Shown one piece after another: positions 1-4,681 of a stretch of DNA of 7,192 nt. A model generated the notes under the pieces. That model saw only the letters and a list, made by a program, of their open reading frames with translations. It was not told the DNA's origin and made no database searches. This DNA comes from Oscillospiraceae bacterium. GTDB lineage: Bacteria > Bacillota > Clostridia > Oscillospirales > Acutalibacteraceae. The stretch covers positions 1 through 7,192 of the forward strand of contig CACXFE010000167.1 in the NCBI GenBank assembly GCA_902766855.1, written 5' to 3'. The position numbers and the translations under genes are program-made. Positions within the stretch are counted from its first letter, which is position 1. Each line of letters opens with the position of its first letter.

Positions 1-892
1 ATCCATCGGCAACGGTACGCGGCATGACCGCGCAAAGCGGGAAAAAATGCAGTTGGGCGCTGAAATCATCCCCCTGATCCGCAAAGACAATACCGATCGG
101 AACCGTACTTCTCCCTTTGCCTTTACCGGCAACAAATTTGAATTCAGAATGTTGGGATCGGCTTCTTCAATTTCAGATACCAATGTGATGCTCAATACCA
201 TGGTGGCGGATGTGTTTATGCAGTTTGCCGATCGGTTGGAAAACTGCGACGATCCCGAAGCCGAAATTCCAAAGCTGATCAAAGAAACCATGGAAGCGCA
301 CAAACGCATTATTTTTAACGGCGACGGATACTCTGCGGAGTGGCAGAAAGAGGCCGAACGCCGCGGTTTGTTGAATCTTCCGAGTACGGTGGATGCTTTG
401 CCGCTTTTGAAAAGCGAAGAGAATATCGCTTTGTTTGAGCGCCATAAGGTACTCAGCCGTTCCGAGATTCATTCAAGAGTGGATATTGTGTTGGAGAATT
501 ACGCGAAGATTTTACATATCGAAGCGCTGACGCTGATCGAAATGATCAGCCGGGATGTTATCCCCGCCATCACTTCCTATACCAATTCGCTTTGCACCGT
601 GCTGTTGAATAAAAAGAGTCTTGGCATCCCGTTTGATCAGACTGCGGAAGTCGAAATATCTTCGCGACTTTCCGCGGCGGCGGCTGAATTGTATCAACTG
701 ACCGCGGAATTGAAAATGGCGGTTTCTTCGGCGGAGCGCATCCCGGATATGTTGGAACGCGCGACGGTCTATCACGACCGGGTTTTAAAACTGATGAACG
801 ATATCCGCGTTTTTGCCGACAGTTCCGAAGCCGTGGTATCAAGAGAAGTATGGCCGTATCCGAGTTACGGCGAATTGCTTTTCTGTATTTAA
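1..892 (+). CDS. glnN: Glutamine synthetase type III, C-terminal part (5' end outside window)
   Basis: The frame is open from the window edge and ends at TAA 890-892, leaving about 296 residues of a family that is usually about 700 long. The enzyme makes glutamine from glutamate, ammonia and ATP in the cytoplasm. The clearest evidence is the type III signature RNRTSPFAFTGNKFEFR near residues 38-54, followed by MLGSASSISDTNVMLNT. This is part of the catalytic barrel, and RNRTSPFAFTGN is nearly unchanged across GSIII proteins. The remaining two thirds is the helical C-terminal region typical of GSIII, ending in WPYPSYGELLFCI. The ATG at 47 is internal: homologous sequence (SIGNGTRHDRAKREK) continues in frame before it to base 2, so the real start lies upstream. 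The N-terminal domain, ATP-binding residues and promoter cannot be seen. No GC-rich terminator follows the stop, so some read-through into the next gene is possible. Confidence 0.93.
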   Translation, partial: SIGNGTRHDRAKREKMQLGAEIIPLIRKDNTDRNRTSPFAFTGNKFEFRMLGSASSISDTNVMLNTMVADVFMQFADRLENCDDPEAEIPKLIKETMEAHKRIIFNGDGYSAEWQKEAERRGLLNLPSTVDALPLLKSEENIALFERHKVLSRSEIHSRVDIVLENYAKILHIEALTLIEMISRDVIPAITSYTNSLCTVLLNKKSLGIPFDQTAEVEISSRLSAAAAELYQLTAELKMAVSSAERIPDMLERATVYHDRVLKLMNDIRVFADSSEAVVSREVWPYPSYGELLFCI

Positions 893-904
893 CGCATAGG
901 ATGT

Positions 905-964
905 ATATTTTTCCTCTTCTTTGAATATCTTGTAATAAGAACGCATAGAAAGAGGAAAAAATAT
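905..964 (+). promoter_or_regulatory. Inverted repeat covering the ribosome binding site of the sipL-like gene
   Basis: Bases 905-918 (ATATTTTTCCTCTT) are complementary to 950-964 (AAGAGGAAAAAATAT), apart from one bulged A, giving about 14 pairs around a 31-base loop. The 3' arm contains the SD site (GAGG, 952-955) and the first two bases of the start codon at 963, so a transcript entering from glnN would hide the ribosome binding site. A transcript starting inside the loop would lack the 5' arm and leave the site free. The stem is AU-rich and its strength is not calculated here. The repeat is directly visible; a regulatory role is inferred. Confidence 0.45.
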
Positions 965-2492
965 GGATGAAAAATGCTTCAAAACCAAGGTAAGTCATTA
1001 TGAAACCGTATTGGCGGAAACGGCGGAATGCCCGATCGACGCGGATTTTACTCTGCCGGATTTCTGCCCGGATATTTCCAAAATTTTAAAATGCCGCGCC
1101 GTGGCGAGGATCTCTTCCAAAGGCGTGACCGGGAAGACGCTGACGGTGGATGGCAACGCCCCCATCACGGTGTTGTACTGTGAAGAATCCGGGGCGCTTC
1201 ATTCCTTTGAATATCAATATCCTTTCAGCAAAACCATCGAATTGCCGGAAGAAGCGGAGAATGCGGAAATCCGCCTTTCCGCACGGTGCGAATATCTCAA
1301 CTGCCGCGCGGTAACGGCACGCAAAATTGATATTCACGGGGCTATTGCCATCAAAGCGCGGGTACTTCGTGTGCAAAATACCGAAATCCTTTCGGATTTT
1401 GATGACGCGGATGTGGAACAGCGGCGGGAAACCGCGCCCGCTACGATGCCGATGGGCTTTACCGAAAAAACACTGATGATTGAGGAAGAAATCCCGATCG
1501 GGCAGGGGGCAGGGCCGATCGTTTCGGTTCTGCGGTATGACGCGAAACCTACGGTGGACGAAGCAAAAATCATCAACGATAAAATCGTAACCAAAGGCAA
1601 TTTAGCGGTTTCGGTGCTGTATGCGGCGGAAAATGCCTCGGTTCCGCAAAGTCTGAAAACCGTGTTGCCGTTCAGCCAGATTTTAGAGTTAGAAGGGATT
1701 CACGAAAATTGCAAGTGTGAAACAAACGCCGAACTGTCTTTTCTTGAAATTCGGGTGAAATCGGTGGATCATGTGCCGAAAACCTTCTACTTGACGGCAA
1801 AATTGTATTTGAGCGCGGTGGCTACCTGCGATAATGAACTGGCCGTGATCACAGATGCGTATTCCCGCCGCCATGCCGCGGATATTCACACCGATCGCGT
1901 TCAGTTTGACCGGATCGCCCGTAATGTAAACGAAGTGTATCACTGCAAGAAAAATCTGACGGTCGATTCCCCGATCAATTCTGTCATAGAGTTATGGTGC
2001 GACCTGCAAACGGTTTCTTCCCGGTTTGAAGACCAGGAAATGATTTTATCCGGCACGCTGGCGGCTTGCATGATCGCCGCGGATGAGGAAAACGCGGTGT
2101 CATACATCGAGCGGGCGGTTGATTTTGAATACCGTTGCCCGCTGAACGAAGACACGGAAAATCTTTCCTGCGTTCCAAGAGTGGATGTTCTCTCCTGCGG
2201 GTATACCTTGCTGGGGCCGGACAGTGTGGAACTGCGGGTGGATCTGCATATCAACGCCGCGATTCATGAAACGAAAGAGATGACTCTGGTAACCGGGATC
2301 GATGTTTTAGAGAAGCCGCCGCAAAATAGCGACGATCACAGCGCGATGACGATTTATTTTGCAGAAGAGGGCGAACGGTTATGGGATATTGCCAAGCGGT
2401 ATAACGCCGGGAATGCCGAATTGATGCAGATCAATCAATTAAACAGTGAAATATTGCCGGAAGGAACTATGCTGCTGATTCCTTCGGCTTGA
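963..2492 (+). CDS. sipL: SPOCS (DUF3794) and LysM domain protein, SipL-like spore envelope assembly protein
   Basis: A 509-residue protein. Its N-terminus (KVSHYETVLAETAECPIDA, then FTLPDFCPDISKILKC) is typical of clostridial SPOCS/DUF3794 proteins. Beta-rich SPOCS-type stretches lie at about residues 30-115, 175-275 and 330-435. A LysM domain closes the protein at about 462-509, with ERLWDIAKRYN, INQLNSEILPEG and the ending MLLIPSA. This order and length match SipL of Clostridioides difficile, a mother-cell protein that binds the coat ATPase SpoIVA through its LysM domain and is needed for coat localisation around the forespore. No signal peptide or membrane helix is seen, as expected for a mother-cell cytoplasmic protein. 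The start is ATG 963, seven bases after AAAGAGG (949-955). Expression in the mother cell under sigma-E is expected from the family, but no convincing sigma-E promoter is visible. Another DUF3794/LysM paralogue is possible, so the family call is firmer than the symbol. Confidence 0.85.
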   Translation: MDEKCFKTKVSHYETVLAETAECPIDADFTLPDFCPDISKILKCRAVARISSKGVTGKTLTVDGNAPITVLYCEESGALHSFEYQYPFSKTIELPEEAENAEIRLSARCEYLNCRAVTARKIDIHGAIAIKARVLRVQNTEILSDFDDADVEQRRETAPATMPMGFTEKTLMIEEEIPIGQGAGPIVSVLRYDAKPTVDEAKIINDKIVTKGNLAVSVLYAAENASVPQSLKTVLPFSQILELEGIHENCKCETNAELSFLEIRVKSVDHVPKTFYLTAKLYLSAVATCDNELAVITDAYSRRHAADIHTDRVQFDRIARNVNEVYHCKKNLTVDSPINSVIELWCDLQTVSSRFEDQEMILSGTLAACMIAADEENAVSYIERAVDFEYRCPLNEDTENLSCVPRVDVLSCGYTLLGPDSVELRVDLHINAAIHETKEMTLVTGIDVLEKPPQNSDDHSAMTIYFAEEGERLWDIAKRYNAGNAELMQINQLNSEILPEGTMLLIPSA

Positions 2493-2517
2493 GAGTGGCG
2501 GCAAAGTCGCCCCTCTC
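2491..2517 (+). other. Stem-loop overlapping the sipL-like stop codon
   Basis: GAGAG (2491-2495) pairs with CTCTC (2513-2517) and GGCG (2497-2500) with CGCC (2508-2511), with one T/C mismatch and a 7-base loop. It overlaps the TGA stop at 2490-2492. Only TT follows before GGAC, so there is no U-tract and it does not qualify as a standard intrinsic terminator. It could protect the mRNA 3' end or slow polymerase. It is the first of six stem-loops in this intergenic region. Confidence 0.5.
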
Positions 2518-2522
2518 TTGGA

Positions 2523-2576
2523 CGGGGATGCCGTTCGCTCGAAAATCACTAATTTTCGGCATGCGCTCTATCCCCG
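2523..2576. repeat. Nested palindrome in the convergent intergenic region
   Basis: An outer stem CGGGGAT (2523-2529) pairs with ATCCCCG (2570-2576). Inside it CGAAAAT (2540-2546) pairs perfectly with ATTTTCG (2552-2558) around the loop CACTA. A competing arrangement pairs ATGCCG (2528-2533) with CGGCAT (2557-2562). No U-tract follows on either strand. The nested form resembles the palindromic units that are dispersed between genes in many bacterial genomes, but copy number cannot be judged from one window. A 27-codon frame at 2528-2611 crosses it and looks accidental. Confidence 0.45.
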
Positions 2577-2598
2577 CCGATACCACCCCTGTGCCCTT

Positions 2599-2623
2599 GA
2601 AAACCGCTTGACAATCGGTTTTC
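2599..2623. repeat. Perfect 8-bp stem-loop
   Basis: GAAAACCG (2599-2606) pairs with CGGTTTTC (2616-2623) around the 9-base loop CTTGACAAT. No U-tract follows directly on the plus strand (GCTTATAAGG). It lies 22 bases after the preceding nested palindrome and may belong to the same repeated unit. Confidence 0.45.
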
Positions 2624-2634
2624 GCTTATAAGGA

Positions 2635-2663
2635 GTTTTTCCGCGCCCTGTTGCCGGAAAAAC
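2635..2663. repeat. Perfect 9-bp stem-loop
   Basis: GTTTTTCCG (2635-2643) pairs with CGGAAAAAC (2655-2663) around an 11-base loop. On the minus strand, the T-run of the right arm is also the T-tract of the adjacent terminator hairpin at 2669-2688, so the two structures overlap in use. Confidence 0.5.
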
Positions 2664-2688
2664 AAAAATTGCGCCGAAAACGGCGCAA
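2658..2688 (-). terminator. Intrinsic terminator of the DivIVA-like/fumarase beta operon
   Basis: Read on the minus strand, TTGCGCCG (2688-2681) and CGGCGCAA (2676-2669) form a perfect GC-rich 8-bp stem with the tetraloop TTTT, followed at once by TTTTTGTTTTT (2668-2658). This is a classical Rho-independent terminator. It sits 83 bases beyond the fumarase beta stop codon at 2771. On the plus strand the hairpin is followed by AGTTGTTG, so it would end transcription in the minus direction only. Confidence 0.75.
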
Positions 2689-2716
2689 AGTTGTTGATTT
2701 AGTTTTTCGACGGATT

Positions 2717-2753
2717 AAAGCCTGCTTTCGCTTGTGCGAAAACAGGCTTTTAT
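2717..2753. terminator. Long hairpin between convergent genes, possible weak bidirectional terminator
   Basis: AAAGCCTG (2717-2724) pairs with CAGGCTTT (2743-2750), and inside it TTTCGC (2726-2731) pairs with GCGAAA (2736-2741) around a TTGT loop, with a single C/A mismatch between the two stems. That is 14 pairs in all. On the plus strand the arm runs into TTTTAT, a short U-rich tail, so it could stop read-through from the sipL-like gene. On the minus strand it lies 21 bases after the fumarase beta stop but the tail (AATCCG) is poor. Its position between two gene ends fits a termination or mRNA end-protection role. Confidence 0.5.
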
Positions 2754-2770
2754 AAAAGAGTTTTTCCGAT

Positions 2771-3304
2771 TTATTTTCCCTTGAACAGATTACCGCCGGA
2801 ACAATCAATCGTAACGGTAAGCGGAAACTCTTTAAAAGTGAGTTTTTTTACCGATTCACAACCGAGATCGTCATACGCGATCACTTCGCAGGCAACGATG
2901 CCTTTCGCAGCCAAGGCGCCCGCCCCGCCGATCGCGCAAAGATAAACCGCCCGGTTGCGGCGGATCGCATCGACCACGGCGGCATTGCGTTCGCCTTTTC
3001 CGATGGTGGCCGTGATCCCTTTATCATATAATGCAGGGGTGTACGGATCCATCCGGGAGGAGGTGGTAGGCCCGCAACTTCCGATGGGAAGGCCGGGCGG
3101 TGCCGGCGTGGGGCCGGCATAATAAATAACGGCGTTTTTTAGTGGAAAGGGCAGGGATTCGCCGCTTTCCATTTGCTCAAAGATCCGCTTGTGCGCCGCG
3201 TCGCGCGCGGTATAAACCGTGCCGGATAAAATCACCCGATCCCCCGCGTGAAGCGTAGGGCAGGCGGCTTTTAATTCTTCTGTTGTCAATCGTACTTCTT
3301 TCAT
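2771..3304 (-). CDS. fumB: Fumarate hydratase (class I, Fe-S), beta subunit / C-terminal domain protein
   Basis: A complete 177-residue beta subunit of a two-subunit class I hydro-lyase, which interconverts fumarate and malate in the cytoplasm; a tartrate dehydratase beta subunit is the main alternative. Family motifs in order: GDRVILSGTVYTARDAAHKR (21-40), AGPTPAPPG (63-71), IGSCGPTTSSRMDPY (74-88), IGKGER (101-106, usually IGKGNR), CAIGGAGALAA (about 123-133) and CEVIAYDDLGCE with a closing DCSGGNLF. These build the swivelling domain that helps form the active site; the Fe-S cluster sits on the alpha subunit. The start ATG (3304-3302) overlaps the TGA of the DivIVA-like gene as ATGA, which indicates translational coupling, and no separate strong SD is seen. 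The partner alpha subunit, normally adjacent, is absent here. The GPTTSSRMD motif is intact, so the protein looks functional. The symbol is generic, because fumB names differ between organisms. Confidence 0.9.
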   Translation of the reverse strand: MKEVRLTTEELKAACPTLHAGDRVILSGTVYTARDAAHKRIFEQMESGESLPFPLKNAVIYYAGPTPAPPGLPIGSCGPTTSSRMDPYTPALYDKGITATIGKGERNAAVVDAIRRNRAVYLCAIGGAGALAAKGIVACEVIAYDDLGCESVKKLTFKEFPLTVTIDCSGGNLFKGK

Positions 3305-3849
3305 TTTACAAGGCTTTCATACACTTCGTCAAACTGTTGCTTCTGTTCGCGGCTTCCCTTGGCGTTTTCTTCGATCGTGCGGCGGGTTTCGTCAAGCGAG
3401 CGGATCAAGGTGTTCACTTCGCTTACAAAACTTTCCGAAGTGGTTTGGATATGGTCTTTCAATTCTCCGAGAGAGGCATGCGCTTCTTGCAGGGCGGTGA
3501 GATTCTTTTCCACTTCGCTTTCCGCCAGTTGCACGCTCTGCTCCGAATTGGCCATGATCGCCTGTGCGTTCGCCTGCGCCACAAGATACAACTTGCCGAT
3601 GTTTTCGGACAAGCGCTCGATCTCTTCGTATTTTTCGCTGAATTCGGCTAATTTTTTCTCGATCTCGAACTTTTCGTTTTGAAGTTTTACCGCGTTTTCA
3701 TTGGAACGCGCCAGTTCTTTTTCCAGCAAATCCAGTTGCTCGGAAAGGGCGGCTTCCTTATCGGCAAATTTTTTCTGCGATTTTTCGATATACGACAGAA
3801 CATCCTCCGTATGAAAACCGAATAAACTTTTTCTGAATCCTACTGACAT
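3301..3849 (-). CDS. DivIVA-like coiled-coil protein (cell division/polarity family)
   Basis: About 182 residues. The N-terminus MSVGFRKSLFGFHTEDVLSYIEKSQKKF has the DivIVA plan: a short F-x-x-S-x-F-G-F/Y segment and an acidic helix with DV..YI, the region that binds curved membrane in this family. A first coiled coil covers about residues 28-82 (rich in E, K, L and Q). A segment IGKLYLVAQANAQAIMANSE (about 83-102) resembles the alanine-rich second helix of DivIVA proteins, and a further coiled coil runs to about 180. There is no signal peptide or membrane helix. Three starts are possible: GTG 3858, ATG 3855 and ATG 3849. I prefer 3849 because GGTGAT lies just before it, matching the extended SD sequence. 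It is the first gene of an operon with the fumarase beta gene. The role is inferred from fold only: cell division, pole marking, or a structural coiled-coil function. It is too diverged to call divIVA itself. Confidence 0.75.
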   Translation of the reverse strand: MSVGFRKSLFGFHTEDVLSYIEKSQKKFADKEAALSEQLDLLEKELARSNENAVKLQNEKFEIEKKLAEFSEKYEEIERLSENIGKLYLVAQANAQAIMANSEQSVQLAESEVEKNLTALQEAHASLGELKDHIQTTSESFVSEVNTLIRSLDETRRTIEENAKGSREQKQQFDEVYESLVK

Positions 3850-3865
3850 TTTCATCACCGCAAAC

Positions 3866-3894
3866 AGTATACCATCTTTTTCATCAATTTACAA
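3866..3894 (-). promoter_or_regulatory. Sigma-A-type promoter of the DivIVA-like/fumarase beta operon
   Basis: On the minus strand TTGTAA (3894-3889), a 17-base spacer and TATACT (3871-3866) form a good sigma-A promoter. Transcription should start near 3859, only about ten bases before ATG 3849 and one to four bases before the alternative starts at 3858 and 3855. The leader is therefore very short. Confidence 0.65.
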
Positions 3895-3907
3895 GATTTT
3901 TGTTGTA

Positions 3908-3936
3908 TTGACTTTTTTTTGCAAAAATAGTATCAT
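3908..3936 (+). promoter_or_regulatory. Sigma-A-type promoter of the pcrA-like helicase gene
   Basis: TTGACT (3908-3913), a spacer of exactly 17 bases and TATCAT (3931-3936) form a strong match to the sigma-A consensus. Transcription should start near 3943, followed by AAAAAGGA (3950-3957) as ribosome binding site. The -35 box lies 13 bases from the -35 box of the opposite promoter, so the two are back to back. Confidence 0.65.
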
Positions 3937-3943
3937 AGTATCA
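3928..3943 (+). repeat. Tandem 8-bp repeat TAGTATCA x2 over the -10 box
   Basis: TAGTATCA at 3928-3935 is repeated without gap at 3936-3943. The repeat covers the -10 element and the expected transcription start. It may be chance in AT-rich sequence, a binding site, or a slippage product that could change promoter strength when copies are lost or gained. Confidence 0.6.
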
Positions 3944-3958
3944 GCAAATAAAAAGGAT

Positions 3959-4681
3959 TTGATCATCATAGAATTTACAGAACTTCGCCGGCAAATCATC
4001 CGGAAATTTTTTGCTAAAATGAATGATATGCAGTTCAGCGCCGTCACCCGGGTGAACGGGCCGCTTTTAATTCTGGCGGGTGCGGGAAGCGGGAAGACCA
4101 CCGTGCTTGTCAACCGCATTGCCAATCTGGTGAAATTCGGCAACGGTTATCATTCCTCTATGGTACCGGAAGGCATCACGCCGGAGCAAATTGCCGCGGG
4201 GGAAGCGTTTTTAAACGGCGAAGCCGATTTTGTGCCAAACGGCTGTTTTGCGGTTTCACCCGTACATCCGTGGCAGATCCTTGCCATTACCTTCACCAAT
4301 AAAGCGGCGGGGGAGTTGAAAGAACGGATCGCCGCCCGCCTCGGAGAAGACGCCAATGACCTATGGGCAGGCACTTTCCACTCGGTATGCGGCAAAATTC
4401 TGCGCCGTTACGGCGATCGGCTCGGCTATACTTCTCATTTTACGATTTACGATACCGACGATCAGCGCCGTTTGATGAAACAGATCATGAAAGAAATCGG
4501 TGAAGATGAAAAAATCTTGCCGCATAAATCGGTGCTTTCCGCCATTTCCCGTGCCAAAGATCAGTTGATCACCCCGCAGGAATACAACGCATCCGCCGCG
4601 GATTATCGCCAAAAAAAAGATCGCGCAGTTGTATACGGTTTATCAGAAACGCCTGTTGGAAGCCGATGCGATGGATTTTGA
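3959..4681 (+). CDS. pcrA: PcrA/UvrD-type ATP-dependent DNA helicase, N-terminal part (interrupted by frameshift)
   Basis: This encodes the first part of a superfamily 1A helicase, a 3'-5' DNA unwinding motor used in repair, replication restart and clearing of RNA polymerase or RecA. Counting from TTG 3959: Q-motif-like MNDMQFSAV at 21-29, Walker A AGAGSGKT at 40-47, motif Ia TFTNKAAGE at 111-119, GTFHS at 138-142, then YDTDDQRR. About 45 extra residues separate motifs I and Ia compared with Bacillus PcrA. Homology ends after YRQKK at the A8 tract 4611-4618, and the frame then runs through unrelated residues to a stop at 4679-4681. The true continuation is in the frame of 4629-6305. The start is uncertain. 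Family-like sequence (ELRRQIIRKFFAK) precedes the first ATG at 4019, yet AAGGA (3953-3957) is followed only by TTG, ATC, ATC and ATA. TTG 3959 is given as the nearest standard codon, although it lies too close to the SD. Confidence 0.8.
   Translation: MIIIEFTELRRQIIRKFFAKMNDMQFSAVTRVNGPLLILAGAGSGKTTVLVNRIANLVKFGNGYHSSMVPEGITPEQIAAGEAFLNGEADFVPNGCFAVSPVHPWQILAITFTNKAAGELKERIAARLGEDANDLWAGTFHSVCGKILRRYGDRLGYTSHFTIYDTDDQRRLMKQIMKEIGEDEKILPHKSVLSAISRAKDQLITPQEYNASAADYRQKKDRAVVYGLSETPVGSRCDGF
4611..4618 (+). other. A8 homopolymer frameshift site in the helicase gene
   Basis: Eight A's follow GATTATCGCC. With eight, translation continues as GATCGCGCAGTT in the wrong frame. With seven, CAA AAA AAG ATC GCG CAG TTG TAT is read, giving YRQKKIAQLYTVYQKR, which runs smoothly into the second half of the helicase. 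The needed change is therefore loss of one A (or a +1 shift). A -1 shift does not restore the frame. An assembly error, a true mutation and rescue by polymerase slippage on the A-run are all possible. Confidence 0.85.

Larger units (their letters stand above)
2633..2768. repeat. 11-bp direct repeat GAGTTTTTCCG flanking two hairpins
   Basis: GAGTTTTTCCG occurs exactly at 2633-2643 and again at 2758-2768, enclosing 114 bases that contain the terminator hairpin and the 14-bp hairpin. The enclosed piece has no obvious terminal inverted repeats or reading frame. It could be a remnant of a small insertion with a duplicated target, a recombination scar, or chance in T-rich terminator sequence. Confidence 0.35.

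Noticed and set aside
923..951. Sigma-E promoter GAATATC-N14-CATAGAAA for the sipL-like gene
   Set aside because: Transcription would start near 958, after the SD at 949-955, so the gene could not be translated normally. It is kept only as a low-interest observation.
570..998. Long minus-strand frame opposite glnN and the sipL-like start
   Set aside because: It overlaps two well-supported plus-strand genes, has no SD and has a low-complexity, unfamiliar sequence. It is a shadow frame.
2528..2611. A 27-codon reading frame in the intergenic palindrome
   Set aside because: It runs through perfect palindromes, has no proper SD and shows no recognisable family. It is probably accidental; copies elsewhere in the genome might be mispredicted as genes.
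2608..2632. TTGACA ... TATAAG as a promoter
   Set aside because: The gap is only 13 bases, TTGACA lies in the loop and arm of a hairpin, and no gene follows on the plus strand.
3908..3958. TTG at 3908 as start of the helicase
   Set aside because: This TTG is the first half of the TTGACT -35 box, lies before the expected transcription start, has no SD, and the residues it adds show no family similarity.
4605..4625. Programmed -1 frameshift of the dnaX type at the A-run
   Set aside because: A -1 shift leads into the third frame, not the helicase frame. A +1 shift or loss of one A is required.
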